A program made the translations under genes and the position numbers. A model generated the notes under the pieces. It was given only the letters and a program-made list of their open reading frames with translations, was not told the origin of the DNA and made no database searches. From Herbaspirillum sp. AP02 (GTDB taxonomy: Bacteria > Pseudomonadota > Gammaproteobacteria > Burkholderiales > Burkholderiaceae_D), in the NCBI RefSeq assembly GCF_015767275.1, contig NZ_JADWMY010000002.1:310001-374000 (forward strand): 64,000 bases of DNA, in the 5' to 3' direction. Each line of letters begins with the position of its first letter. Position 1 is the stretch's first letter. Below are positions 45,779 to 56,575 of this stretch, in pieces.

Positions 45779-46987
45779 ATGAGCAACCATTCCCCCAAGC
45801 ATTTTGATGTCGCCGTCATCGGCGCCGGCGCGGCCGGCATGATGTGCGCCGCCGTGGCCGGCCAGCGTGGCCGGCGCGTGGTCCTGATCGACCATGCCGG
45901 CAAGCTGGCCGAGAAGATCCGCATCTCCGGGGGCGGGCGCTGCAATTTCACCAATGTGGGCGCCGGACCGCAGCATTATCTTTCGCAGAATCCCCATTTC
46001 TGCCGCAGCGCCTTGTCGCGCTACACCCCGCAGGACTTCATCGGGCTGGTCAAGCGCCACCGCATCGGCTTTCACGAAAAGCACAAGGGCCAACTGTTCT
46101 GCGACGATTCGGCCGAAGACATCATCGCCATGCTCAAGGCCGAGTGCGAGACCGGCAACGTCAGCTGGCGCATGCCCTGCACGGTGCATGAGGTCGGCAA
46201 GAGCGGCGAGCTGTTCCGCATCGCCACCAGCGCCGGCGAGATCCAGGCGGCGAGCCTGGTGATTGCCACCGGTGGACTCTCCATTCCCAAGATTGGCGCC
46301 ACCGATTTCGCCTATCGCATTGCCCGCCAGTTCGATCTCAAGCTGATCGAGCCGCGCCCCGGGCTGGTGCCGCTGACCTTCGATGGCAAGGGCTGGCAAT
46401 CGCTGGTGGAACTGGCCGGTATCGCCCTGGAGGTGGAAGTGGAGACCGGCGTGAAGAAGGAGCGTGGTTATTTCCTGGAGGACCTGTTGTTTACCCATCG
46501 CGGTCTTTCCGGTCCGGCCATCCTGCAGATTTCCAGCTTCTGGAAGCCAGGCGCGCCGCTGACGCTGAACCTGTTGCCGCAACTGGACGTGGCCGAGACC
46601 CTGATCGAAGGCAAGGGGGCGCTCAAGAAGAACCTGGGCAACCTGCTCGCGCAATGGCTGCCCAACCGCCTGGCCGAGGGTTGGCTCCAGATCCATGGCT
46701 TCGATGCCGGCGCGCGCATTGCCGACATGCCCGACAAGGCGCTCAAGAAGCTGGGTGACTCACTCAACCGCTGGGTGATTGTCCCCAGCGGCTCGGAGGG
46801 CTATCGCAAGGCCGAGGTCACGCTGGGCGGGGTCGATACCCGGGAGTTGTCGCAACAGACCATGATGGCCAGCAAGGTACCGGGCCTGCATTTCATCGGC
46901 GAAGCCACTGATGTCACTGGCTGGCTGGGCGGCTACAACTTCCAGTGGGCCTGGGCCTCGGGAGTGGCGGCCGGGTCCGCGGTATGA
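45779..46987 (+). CDS. HI0933-family NAD(P)/FAD-dependent oxidoreductase
   Basis: This 402-residue flavoprotein of the HI0933/BaiN family (PF03486) has an N-terminal FAD Rossmann motif (VAVIGAGAAGMMCAAV), the family-specific ISGGGRCNFTN motif and a C-terminal FAD loop (GEATDVTGWLGGYNFQWAWA). The physiological substrate is unknown for most members. BaiN reduces bile-acid intermediates in gut clostridia, which is not a safe transfer here. GGAG lies five bases before the chosen ATG. An earlier in-frame ATG (45761) lacks such a site. Confidence 0.92.
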   Translation: MSNHSPKHFDVAVIGAGAAGMMCAAVAGQRGRRVVLIDHAGKLAEKIRISGGGRCNFTNVGAGPQHYLSQNPHFCRSALSRYTPQDFIGLVKRHRIGFHEKHKGQLFCDDSAEDIIAMLKAECETGNVSWRMPCTVHEVGKSGELFRIATSAGEIQAASLVIATGGLSIPKIGATDFAYRIARQFDLKLIEPRPGLVPLTFDGKGWQSLVELAGIALEVEVETGVKKERGYFLEDLLFTHRGLSGPAILQISSFWKPGAPLTLNLLPQLDVAETLIEGKGALKKNLGNLLAQWLPNRLAEGWLQIHGFDAGARIADMPDKALKKLGDSLNRWVIVPSGSEGYRKAEVTLGGVDTRELSQQTMMASKVPGLHFIGEATDVTGWLGGYNFQWAWASGVAAGSAV

Positions 46988-47132
46988 GCGAGGAAGCAAA
47001 GGGGAGAGCAGGTTCGGGTGGAATTTTCGCCCCCCGGCCTTGACTTCAGGTGAAGCATCATCTTGACTGTGATAAGTGTCTGATTCTTATCCGTTTTTTA
47101 CGGGGAGGGTGGAAAAAATGCCACGTTTGGCC

Positions 47133-47161
47133 TTCCAATCGGGTGCCAGTACTGCTACAAT
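47133..47161 (+). promoter_or_regulatory. Sigma-70 promoter of rpsU
   Basis: A -10 TACAAT (47156-47161) matches 5 of 6 bases, with TTCCAA (47133-47138) 17 bp upstream as a moderate -35. The leader is about 40 nt. Another TTGACT occurs near 47063. Confidence 0.55.
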
Positions 47162-47206
47162 CGCTTTCTTTGCTAATCCAACCTAACCTTTTTGGTTTGA
47201 ATTTAC

Positions 47207-47419
47207 ATGACCACTATTCGCGTTAAAGAGAACGAGCCGTTCGAAGTTGCAATGCGTCGCTTCAAGCGCACCATCGAGAAGACCGGTCTGCTGACCGAAC
47301 TGCGCGCACGCGAGTTCTACGAAAAGCCGACTGCTGAGCGCAAGCGCAAGCTGGCTGCTGCCGTGAAGCGTCATTACAAGCGCATCCGTAGCCAACAGCT
47401 GCCGAAGAAGCTGTACTAA
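47207..47419 (+). CDS. rpsU: 30S ribosomal protein S21
   Basis: This 70-residue basic ribosomal protein ([20 protein letters not shown]) helps mRNA initiation on the 30S subunit. The length and the lysine/arginine-rich C-terminus ([18 protein letters not shown]) are standard. It opens the macromolecular-synthesis gene cluster (rpsU, then dnaG and rpoD). A terminator separates it from the next genes, which would allow S21 to be made in excess. Confidence 0.98.
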   Translation: MTTIRVKENEPFEVAMRRFKRTIEKTGLLTELRAREFYEKPTAERKRKLAAAVKRHYKRIRSQQLPKKLY

Positions 47420-47455
47420 GAATTTTCTGCCGCGCCTTCGTGCGGCCGATGTGTA

Positions 47456-47490
47456 AACCCGCTCCGGTGTTGGTCCGCAGCGGGTTTTCG
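47456..47490 (+). terminator. Terminator/attenuator after rpsU
   Basis: An 8-bp stem AACCCGCT/AGCGGGTT with a 15-nt loop is followed by a short T-run. E. coli has an analogous terminator between rpsU and dnaG. Confidence 0.75.
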
Positions 47491-47714
47491 CATTTTTTCT
47501 CATTTATTCTCTGGTTTGCCGTCTGAGTCTGCCTGTCCTGGATTTTCTTCTTCGAAACCCCAGATATGAAGCAAAGGCAGCGATTCGGGCTGGCGATAAG
47601 CCCATCCATGTTCTACGATCCTATGACAGGCCGTCGCAGTTGCCGCCTGGAACACTGGATGCGGGATGGCGCCAGATTGCAGAATACTCATCCACCTCAT
47701 CTTCGGAGTACCCC

Positions 47715-48161
47715 ATGGGTTTGAAAGAGCAGATCACGGAAGACATGAAGGCCGCCATGCGCGCCAAGGAAATGGGCAAGCTGGGCACCATCCGCCTCTT
47801 GACCGCCGCGATGAAGCAGAAGGAAGTCGATGAACGCGTCGAACTGACCGACGCCCACGTGCTGGCCATCATCGACAAGATGGTCAAGCAGCGCAAGGAT
47901 TCCATTTCCCAGTTCGAAGCCGGTGGTCGCCAGGACCTGGCCGACATCGAAAAGGCCGAGTTGGCGGTGCTGGCCACCTACATGCCGGCCAGCCTGTCGG
48001 ATGAGGAGATCAAGGCCGAGGTGCAGGCCGCCGTGGCTGCCACCGGTGCTGCCGGTCCGCAGGACATGGGCAAGGTCATGGGCGTGCTCAAGCCCAAGCT
48101 GGCCGGTCGCGCCGACATGACGGCGGTGTCCGCGCTGGTCAAGGCCGCGCTGGCTGCCTGA
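47715..48161 (+). CDS. yqeY: GatB/YqeY domain protein
   Basis: This 148-residue helical protein of the YqeY family resembles the C-terminal tRNA-interacting tail of GatB. It starts MGLKEQITEDMKAAMRAKE and carries the conserved TIRLLTAAMKQKEVDER block and KVMGVLKPKLAGRADM. The function is unproven, and a tRNA-related role is suggested by homology. It has GGAG six bases upstream. In many betaproteobacteria it is placed, as here, between rpsU and dnaG. Confidence 0.94.
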   Translation: MGLKEQITEDMKAAMRAKEMGKLGTIRLLTAAMKQKEVDERVELTDAHVLAIIDKMVKQRKDSISQFEAGGRQDLADIEKAELAVLATYMPASLSDEEIKAEVQAAVAATGAAGPQDMGKVMGVLKPKLAGRADMTAVSALVKAALAA

Positions 48162-48214
48162 TCGCACTGCCGGTCTTTTTGCCACTCGCCCCGTAAACTC
48201 GTCCCGTCGCCCAG

Positions 48215-50011
48215 GTGATTCCACAGTCGTTCATCCAGGACCTGCTCAACCGCGTCGACATCGTCGACGTGGTGGGACGTTACGTGCAACTGAAGAAGGG
48301 GGGCGCCAACTTCATGGGCCTGTGCCCGTTCCACAACGAGAAGTCGCCCAGCTTCACCGTCAGCCCGACCAAGCAGTTCTATCACTGCTTCGGCTGTGGC
48401 GCGCACGGTACCGCGATCAGTTTCCTGATCGAATATTCCGGCATGGGCTTTGTGGAAGCGGTCAAGGATCTGGCCCAGAACGTGGGCATGGTGGTGCCCG
48501 AGCGCGAAGACAGCATTCCCCTGGCCCAGCGCCAGGAAAAGCAGGCCAAGAGCATGGCCTTGTCGGATGTGATGACGCGCGCCAATGATTTTTATCGGCA
48601 CCAGTTGCGCGGCGCCCAGCCAGCCATTGACTACCTCAAGGGGCGGGGTCTGACCGGCGAGATCGCTGCCCGCTTCGGCCTGGGCTATTCGCCGGACGAG
48701 TGGGACAGCCTGCGCCAGGTCTTCCCCGACTACGAGAACGAGGCCCTGGTCGAATCAGGGTTGGTCATCGACAAGAGTGAAGAGGGTGGGGCGCATCGCA
48801 AGCGTTACGACCGCTTCCGTGGTCGCGTCATGTTCCCCATCCGCAATACCAAGGGCCAGGTGATCGGCTTTGGCGGCCGCGTGATGGATGGCGGCGAACC
48901 GAAGTACCTGAATTCGCCCGAAACCCCGCTGTTCCAGAAGGGCAGCGAACTGTACGGCCTGTTCGAGGCACGCCAGGCGATCCGCGAAGCCGGTTATGCA
49001 CTGGTCACCGAAGGCTACATGGATGTGGTGGCGCTGGCCCAGTTGGGTTTCCCGCAGGCCGTGGCCACGCTGGGGACCGCCTGCACGCCCATCCACGTGC
49101 AAAAGCTGGTGCGCCAGACCGACCAGGTGATCTTCAGCTTCGACGGCGACAATGCCGGCCGCCGTGCCGCGCGCCGTGCGCTGGAAGCCTGTCTGCCGCA
49201 TGCCTCGGACAACAAGATCATCAAGTTCCTGTTCCTGCCCAAGGAGCATGATCCCGACAGCTACGTGCGCGAGATGGGCGCACCGGCCTTCGAGGAACAG
49301 ATCCGCGAAGCGCTGCCGCTGTCGCAGTTCCTGCTGCGGGAAATCATCGGCGAGAACGACCTGCGCACCCCGGAGGGCCGTGCCCACGCCCAGTTTGCGG
49401 CCAAGCCCATGCTGCAGGCGCTGCCGGCCTCGTCCTTGCGCTTGCAGATCGTACGCAGCGTTGCCCAGGCCACGCAGTCAACCCCGGCCGAGCTGGAAGC
49501 ATTGTTTGAACTGGAAAAGCCGGTTGCCCGCGTACGCGCTGCGCCACCGCGCAGCAAGCGCACTGCGCCGGTGGGCCTGGAGCGCCAGATCATGCGTTTG
49601 CTGGTGGCCCATCCGCAGCTGTCGGCCGATCTCGATGCCGGTGCGCTGGAAGCCATCGCCCGCATCGCCCCGGACCAGGCCGAGATGCTCGGTCACCTGG
49701 TCGGCGTTGCTCAGGGCATGGGCGAGCAGGCCAATTTCGCTGCCCTGGTCGAGCATTTGCGCGAGGGTGGCCCCGAGTTCGATTCGATGATCGCGGAAAT
49801 CGCGGCCGAATCGGAATCCGAATTCGACGTGGTGCGGGCCGAGATGGCCGGCGCCATCCGCCAGGCCAGGATCCGCGCCCTCGACGAGGAGATGCAGATG
49901 CTGGTGACCTCCAACCTGCGCACCGAGGAAGAGCGCAACCGCTACCGTGAGCTGATGCAGCGTAAGGAATGGCTCAAGCGTCAGACCGGCGGTGCCGCCG
50001 TGGCAGGATGA
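48215..50011 (+). CDS. dnaG: DNA primase DnaG
   Basis: This 598-residue primase makes RNA primers at the replication fork. A CHC2 zinc finger is visible (C37, H40, C58, C61). The RNA polymerase core and TOPRIM fold follow (VTEGYMDVVALAQ, and FDGDNAGRRAARRAL with the metal-binding acidic residues), and the C-terminal helicase-binding domain is present. The start is GTG, giving the conserved MIPQSFIQDLL. The ribosome-binding site is poor, fitting low primase expression. Confidence 0.97.
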   Translation: MIPQSFIQDLLNRVDIVDVVGRYVQLKKGGANFMGLCPFHNEKSPSFTVSPTKQFYHCFGCGAHGTAISFLIEYSGMGFVEAVKDLAQNVGMVVPEREDSIPLAQRQEKQAKSMALSDVMTRANDFYRHQLRGAQPAIDYLKGRGLTGEIAARFGLGYSPDEWDSLRQVFPDYENEALVESGLVIDKSEEGGAHRKRYDRFRGRVMFPIRNTKGQVIGFGGRVMDGGEPKYLNSPETPLFQKGSELYGLFEARQAIREAGYALVTEGYMDVVALAQLGFPQAVATLGTACTPIHVQKLVRQTDQVIFSFDGDNAGRRAARRALEACLPHASDNKIIKFLFLPKEHDPDSYVREMGAPAFEEQIREALPLSQFLLREIIGENDLRTPEGRAHAQFAAKPMLQALPASSLRLQIVRSVAQATQSTPAELEALFELEKPVARVRAAPPRSKRTAPVGLERQIMRLLVAHPQLSADLDAGALEAIARIAPDQAEMLGHLVGVAQGMGEQANFAALVEHLREGGPEFDSMIAEIAAESESEFDVVRAEMAGAIRQARIRALDEEMQMLVTSNLRTEEERNRYRELMQRKEWLKRQTGGAAVAG

Positions 50012-50503
50012 GGATAGGCAGCCGTTGCCGGCAAAGGCGACGCGCTTGAAACAGGAGGATGGACATCGATGACCCTGGTCAACGATGGAAGGTAGGCAGG
50101 AGCTGACAGGGCAAGTAGTTGGAAAACACGGTAAAGCCATGCAAATTGCCGTGATTTGCCCGCCGGATGGCCGGTGAACAGCCGAATATCGCGGCTTGAT
50201 CCCGGAGAAAAGAGCCCCATCTGTGCTATACTATAGGGCTTTAGTTCCGCCGGATGGCTCTTGCATCCCCACCCTGCGGCACCATGCCTTCGCCCGGCGC
50301 ATCGGGATGAAGGCCGGCAGACAGCGGTATCGACTGCCGGATCGGGAGTGGCAAGACTGCCTGCCCTCCAGGATCGATGGCCCGCCGGTAAAAAGGAACG
50401 TTGCGCGTGCAGCCGGAGTCTACCGGGAAACCGGTACCGGAGTTGCATCATTAGCATGACTTGATTGGCGCAATGAGTGAATTCTCAATTGGCAGTTGAT
50501 TCT
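50012..50503. other. dnaG-rpoD intergenic region
   Basis: This interval of nearly 500 bp contains no convincing gene; its open frames lack domain character. It includes the extended -10 promoter at 50224-50232 and leaves a long untranslated leader of about 260 nt before rpoD. Confidence 0.45.
50224..50232 (+). promoter_or_regulatory. Extended -10 promoter for rpoD
   Basis: TGC followed by TATACT forms an extended -10 element. No good -35 is seen at 16-18 bp. Internal promoters for rpoD are known in other macromolecular-synthesis operons. Confidence 0.45.
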
Positions 50504-53056
<2,553 letters not shown>

Positions 53057-53075
53057 TAGAAGGGTGTCAGAATTG

Positions 53076-53111
53076 GCCGGCGAAGATGTTAAAATCGCCG
53101 GCTGATTTTTT
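53076..53111 (+). terminator. Intrinsic terminator of rpoD
   Basis: An 8-bp stem GCCGGCGA/TCGCCGGC with an 11-nt loop is followed by TG and six T residues. It ends directly against the tRNA gene. Confidence 0.9.
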
Positions 53112-53190
<79 letters not shown>

Positions 53191-53213
53191 AAAAACACTG
53201 AGAAATCAGGCAT

Positions 53214-54287
53214 TTACACCACTCTTCGGAGTGGTGTTTTTGTTTCTGCCTCCTGCTGTGACCAAAACGTGACCGTTTCTGCGTGGTGCGCCAGGTGGGA
53301 GGGAGCCAGGTGGGCATAGCGCTGCACCATGTCCAATGTCTCCCATCCGCCCAGCTCTTTGAGCGCCAGCAGAGGCGTCCCGGCCTGGACGTGCCACGAT
53401 GCCCAGGTGTGGCGAAGATCGTGAAACCGAAAGTCCGTGATCTGCACCGAGGAGCAGGCCCGCTTGAAACACCTGTCATCGATCTGGCTGATTTTGGCGG
53501 GTTTGCCGTCCTTCGTTGCCCGCTCGAAAACATACTGCTGTGCCGTTTTCAGCCGGCGCGCAATCACTGCAAGCGCGTCGGCATTGAGCGGCACGGCCCG
53601 GGCATATCCGGACTTGGCCTCTTCAGCGATCACCCAGGCATTGCGGTTCGGCAGATCCACGCTCTTTGGTTCCAAAGAAAGTAGTTCGTCCGCGCGCATG
53701 CCGGTGGTCACCGCCACAAGTGCAATGTCGCGCATCCATTCAATGGAAATCGCGTCGATCAGAGCCTTGATGACTGGCTTGGATTCGAAGCGTACCCGCT
53801 TGTCTGGCTCCTGGAACTTGCTCAGTTTCGGTGGGCGGCTGATCCATCCCCACTCTGTGGCCAGCGTCAAAATCCGCTTGATGGTGGCCAGGTACCGATT
53901 CTTCGTGGCGGCCGATACGGGCTTGGCCTTGCGGTGCTTGTGCGTGGTGTGCGTTGGCAGCTTCTGGAGGATGTTGCCGGCGGTTAAAGAGCGGATCGGG
54001 GTCGAAGCCCCAAGGGCGGCGCGCCAATACTGCACGTGCCTCACTTTTGATTCATAGTCGCTCTGGCCTTCCGCTAGTTTCAGCATGCCCAGTGCGGCTT
54101 CGTCAAAGGTGTGGTCAGGTTCCTCGCCCAGCTTGGTGGAACGCCACAGGTCGGCCTTTACTCTGTCGTGGAGTTCTTGCGCGGCTTGTTTGTCCGTCGT
54201 GCCAGAAGAGCGTCTAATTCGCGGGACGCCTGGCGTGCGGATATCAATCCACCAGATGCCGGAAGAGGGATTTTTGCGGATTGGCAA
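53214..54287 (-). CDS. int: Phage tyrosine-recombinase integrase
   Basis: This 357-residue site-specific recombinase integrates the phage at the neighbouring tRNA. The catalytic residues are visible: R198 (TTGMRADELL), K225 (EEAKSGYAR), H289 and R292 (FHDLRHTWASW), W315 (GGWETLD) and nucleophile Y324 (VQRYAHLAP). The N-terminal arm-binding part begins MPIRKNPSSGIWWIDIRTPG. I chose the TTG at 54287 because it has AGGAG seven bases upstream and gives the usual family N-terminus. The longer frame from 54377 encodes an atypical extension. The gene starts inside the upstream excisionase-like gene. Confidence 0.94.
   Translation of the reverse strand: MPIRKNPSSGIWWIDIRTPGVPRIRRSSGTTDKQAAQELHDRVKADLWRSTKLGEEPDHTFDEAALGMLKLAEGQSDYESKVRHVQYWRAALGASTPIRSLTAGNILQKLPTHTTHKHRKAKPVSAATKNRYLATIKRILTLATEWGWISRPPKLSKFQEPDKRVRFESKPVIKALIDAISIEWMRDIALVAVTTGMRADELLSLEPKSVDLPNRNAWVIAEEAKSGYARAVPLNADALAVIARRLKTAQQYVFERATKDGKPAKISQIDDRCFKRACSSVQITDFRFHDLRHTWASWHVQAGTPLLALKELGGWETLDMVQRYAHLAPSHLAHHAETVTFWSQQEAETKTPLRRVV
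53216..53245 (+). terminator. Intrinsic terminator at the phage-tRNA junction
   Basis: A 9-bp perfect stem ACACCACTC/GAGTGGTGT with a stable TTCG tetraloop is followed by TTTTGTTT. It points rightward and overlaps the last codons of the leftward integrase gene, so it would stop host rpoD/tRNA read-through into the phage. Confidence 0.8.
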
Positions 54288-54496
54288 TTGTTTTCTCCTG
54301 CAACCCGCAGCGGTAGCCGGGTCACATTGTTGCGTTTCTCGCTGAGTTCTGCAAGGCGGGAAGGCCAGACGCGCCACACACGAGATCCCGGAAGGCGGAA
54401 TCCAATTTGTTCGCGCATGGCGAAGACGGTGCTGTAAGACAGCTTCAGGCGGGTGGCCACCTCTTGTAGGGTCAGGGCCGCTTCATCGCGGTCCAT
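54158..54496 (-). CDS. Excisionase-like HTH protein
   Basis: This 112-residue protein starts with a MerR/excisionase-type winged helix (LTLQEVATRLKLSYSTVFAM...RLPGSRVWRVWPSRLAEL), the pattern of helix-turn-helix 17 domains that bind and bend att DNA. It is encoded directly upstream of, and overlapping, the integrase gene by 130 bp in another frame, the normal place for xis. The C-terminal half is basic and serine-rich and may be non-conserved. It could also be a regulator of int. Confidence 0.72.
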   Translation of the reverse strand: MDRDEAALTLQEVATRLKLSYSTVFAMREQIGFRLPGSRVWRVWPSRLAELSEKRNNVTRLPLRVAGENNCQSAKIPLPASGGLISARQASRELDALLARRTNKPRKNSTTE

Positions 54497-54548
54497 GGAA
54501 GGTCCATCTTTGGCAAGGCGAGGATTTTCTGTGGTGAAAATCGCAACA

Positions 54549-54557
54549 TGCTACGAT
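54549..54557 (+). promoter_or_regulatory. Extended -10 promoter of the cargo gene
   Basis: TGC plus TACGAT forms an extended -10 element. It lies 24 bp before the ATG of the two-TM protein gene and would give it its own transcription, opposite to its neighbours. Confidence 0.4.
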
Positions 54558-54581
54558 CACTTCAAAAAACAGGGGGAAATT

Positions 54582-55193
54582 ATGGAAAAGGATTTTCTGC
54601 GCGTGCTTCAAGCATGCGTTGTCGCGGTTATTTTGTTGGGGACAGCGCTTCTTATATTTGGATTGTTTCCCAGGATGAAATCCGAAGTTGGTGCCGCGTG
54701 GATTCAAGCCGTCGGATCGATCGCTGCAATTATTGGTGCATGGTTTGGAACCCGACATCAAATTCGGAGTGCTGAACGTACGAGAAACAGGGACAAACTG
54801 GTCGCGAATGCCGAAATGGCATCCATCTGCTTCAATATGGCCTGCTACGTTTACAGTTCGTTGAGCGATATCGCTAGAAAGCTTGAGGAGGCTCATGACG
54901 AGAAGTACTTTCAGCGCATTGGAACTGAAAGAGCGGAAACCCTTTTGGACATGATTCGCACCATCACACGAAAGGAGCTCACTCCGAAGCTCTTTGAGCA
55001 ATTTTTTCCGTTGCAGCGGGAAGTAGCATATACGCTCACAGCCCTGAAGGAATACAACGCTGCGAGGCACATTCCATCCATCGACCGGGTGCGCAAAGCT
55101 CATCTGCGCGTAGGTTCTGTGGTCACAAGCAAAAACGAATTGGAAGTGCTGCTGCGAGCACACACCAAGCTCGTACAAAATTCTGGTGAGTAG
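54582..55193 (+). CDS. Two-TM protein of unknown function, cargo gene
   Basis: This is a 203-residue protein that I do not recognise. Two hydrophobic helices are near the N-terminus (about 10-31 and 42-58). The second, with AAWIQAVGSIAAIIGAWFG, resembles a short membrane-anchor motif seen in many phage and defence-island membrane proteins. A basic linker (RHQIRSAERTRNRDK) and a charged helical cytoplasmic domain follow. Its DNA is visibly AT-richer than the neighbours. It is transcribed opposite to the flanking genes with its own promoter-like element, the pattern of a lysogenic-conversion (moron) gene. Superinfection exclusion or phage defence are possible roles but unproven. Confidence 0.7.
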   Translation: MEKDFLRVLQACVVAVILLGTALLIFGLFPRMKSEVGAAWIQAVGSIAAIIGAWFGTRHQIRSAERTRNRDKLVANAEMASICFNMACYVYSSLSDIARKLEEAHDEKYFQRIGTERAETLLDMIRTITRKELTPKLFEQFFPLQREVAYTLTALKEYNAARHIPSIDRVRKAHLRVGSVVTSKNELEVLLRAHTKLVQNSGE

Positions 55194-55290
55194 TTCGCGC
55201 CATATGTATTTCCTCTCCTCCCTGGCGTCAGCGTAAGTCGACACTTTGACGGTGCGAAATCGCAGGCACTTGGGTAAGTTGGTGGCACGA

Positions 55291-55701
55291 TCAGCGGCCA
55301 TTGGCAACTTCCGGCTTTTCCTCGTTCGCAAGGATCGCCAGCAGCAGATCAAGTCGCTTGGACATGCCAGCCGAAAATGCTTCGACCGCAATGGCAGGAT
55401 GGATCTGGCCTGGCTCCAGGCTGTGCTGGTCGGGGAACATAGTGACCGATGATTCGAGCGAGACGTTGATATCGGTCATGTCGCTGAGCGTCCAGTGGAA
55501 GCGTTTGGCACGCTCACCGGTGATGACGATATTCAGCGTGCCGGGGAGGGCCCGGGCGATCAGAGGGAGCAGATCGTCCAGCGCCTTGGAATCTTCGGGC
55601 GTGACAGGCGCCTCTGGCTGAATGTTTTCGAGCGCGACGCGGATTTGATAGATGGCGTCCTGCAGCTCGCGAGAATTGGTATGAGCACGTGGCTGCTTCA
55701 T
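55291..55701 (-). CDS. Hypothetical phage early protein
   Basis: This 136-residue protein is of unknown function. The N-terminal half is helical (SRELQDAIYQIRVALENIQ), followed by LPLIARALPGTLNIVITGE and a C-terminal helical segment (FSAGMSKRLDLLLAILANEE). It is last in the leftward early operon and its start overlaps the stop of the preceding gene (ATGA). No motif suggests an activity. Confidence 0.65.
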   Translation of the reverse strand: MKQPRAHTNSRELQDAIYQIRVALENIQPEAPVTPEDSKALDDLLPLIARALPGTLNIVITGERAKRFHWTLSDMTDINVSLESSVTMFPDQHSLEPGQIHPAIAVEAFSAGMSKRLDLLLAILANEEKPEVANGR

Positions 55702-55877
55702 TTTTCCGCTCCCAGCGAAATCGCGGACGCACGGAGTGCCCAGAGAGCAATGGCGCGGCGCCGACGGCGCTCAGTACCCAGACTGATGCAGCCTTTCTTT
55801 TTGCCTCGGAAAACTGGATTGACCACCTTGGGACGGTCGAATGCAGGATGGGAGAGGATGGCAGCGGAGGTTTTCAT
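55698..55877 (-). CDS. Small basic phage protein
   Basis: This 59-residue, strongly basic protein (central GKKKGC and RRRRRAIAL segments) is of unknown function. GGAGG lies seven bases upstream of the ATG. It overlaps both neighbours by 4 bp (ATGA), so translation is coupled through the operon. The charge suggests nucleic-acid binding, which is only an inference. Confidence 0.6.
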   Translation of the reverse strand: MKTSAAILSHPAFDRPKVVNPVFRGKKKGCISLGTERRRRRAIALWALRASAISLGAEK

Positions 55878-56140
55878 TGTGCCGCCTCCAGCACGTCGAG
55901 TTCGTGGCTCAAGCTGGCAGCAGCATTGAGAGCCAGACCGATGGCGCCCGCCAGGGCGGGATTGCACGATTCCGGGTTTTGAAACGCAAAAACATGGAGG
56001 ATTTCCAGTTGCTGAGCAAGCGTCTCCGCCTGGTGGGCCAGATAGCCGGCGTCTTTGGGACGTGCCTCTGGTTTGGTTGAGCCGGTGGCAATCGCTACTG
56101 CCTTGACGCCGGGCGCGCCTGTGTTACTATTTCTGCTCAT
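55874..56140 (-). CDS. Hypothetical phage early protein
   Basis: This 88-residue protein is of unknown function. A flexible N-terminus (MSRNSNTGAPGVKAVAIATG) is followed by two helices (AGYLAHQAETLAQQLEILHV and a long alanine/leucine-rich one). AGGAG lies eight bases upstream of the ATG. Its stop overlaps the next start. Longer in-frame starts upstream would run through the hairpin at 56172-56203 and are unlikely. Confidence 0.62.
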   Translation of the reverse strand: MSRNSNTGAPGVKAVAIATGSTKPEARPKDAGYLAHQAETLAQQLEILHVFAFQNPESCNPALAGAIGLALNAAASLSHELDVLEAAQ

Positions 56141-56171
56141 GAAATTAACTCCTGACAGGGTGGGTTTCATC

Positions 56172-56206
56172 AAGCCGCCAAGTGCTCGAACACTTGGCGG
56201 CTTTTT
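56172..56206 (+). terminator. Strong hairpin between two leftward genes
   Basis: A 13-bp perfect stem AAGCCGCCAAGTG/CACTTGGCGGCTT has a 6-nt loop and a T-run on the plus strand, so it terminates rightward transcription. On the minus strand it lacks a T-run, so the leftward operon could read through it. It may block antisense transcription or act as a pause site. Confidence 0.65.
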
Positions 56207-56403
56207 CATTTGTCGCTCTCGGCGGCGGATTCGAGGGTGTTGTGGGCGTCGGTAGCAGAACGAATGCCGATTTCCGCCAGCTTGGAAATGACGGAGTCGC
56301 CGGAAAGCTCTGCGAGTCGGCTGATGGCACGCAGGATGTCTCTGAGGTCAGAGACGGTGCTCATGCCTGTCGACAGGATGTGATCTTGTTGAAGTTGGGG
56401 CAT
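56206..56403 (-). CDS. First gene of the leftward early operon
   Basis: This 65-residue hydrophilic protein (MPQLQQDHILSTGMSTVSDL start, then helical LRDILRAISRLAELSGDSV) is of unknown function. The ATG has AGGA close upstream. It lies directly after the left early promoter, in the position of lambda N or other early regulators, but no arginine-rich antiterminator motif is visible. A TTG at 56430 is an alternative start but falls at the predicted transcription start. Confidence 0.6.
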   Translation of the reverse strand: MPQLQQDHILSTGMSTVSDLRDILRAISRLAELSGDSVISKLAEIGIRSATDAHNTLESAAESDK

Positions 56404-56434
56404 AAATTCCTCTGGCCGGGTTGAGTGCAAGGAA

Positions 56435-56473
56435 AATATATCAAAATGATTTATAAAAGTAAATCAAAAAGAT
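56435..56473 (-). promoter_or_regulatory. Left early promoter with two operators
   Basis: The leftward promoter has -35 TTTACT (complement of 56458-56463) and -10 TATATT (complement of 56435-56440), spaced 17 bp. Operator copy ATCAAAATGAT (56440-56450) touches the -10, and a second copy ATCAAAAAGAT (56463-56473) touches the -35. The same 11-bp motif occurs three times at the repressor-cro interval, so the same phage repressor should control both. Confidence 0.7.
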
Positions 56474-56575
56474 ATATTCGGCCAGGGAATTGGTTTCTGC
56501 GGGGAATTTCCTGGCCGTCTTTTTAACACGGCCAGATGTTGGGGGCGAAGGACCTACATGTGGCCGAATTCGGTT

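Noticed and set aside
43735-45954. Minus-strand open frame of 739 codons across the antiporter, YbdK and flavoprotein starts
   Set aside because: It spans several real genes on the opposite strand and shows no family signature.
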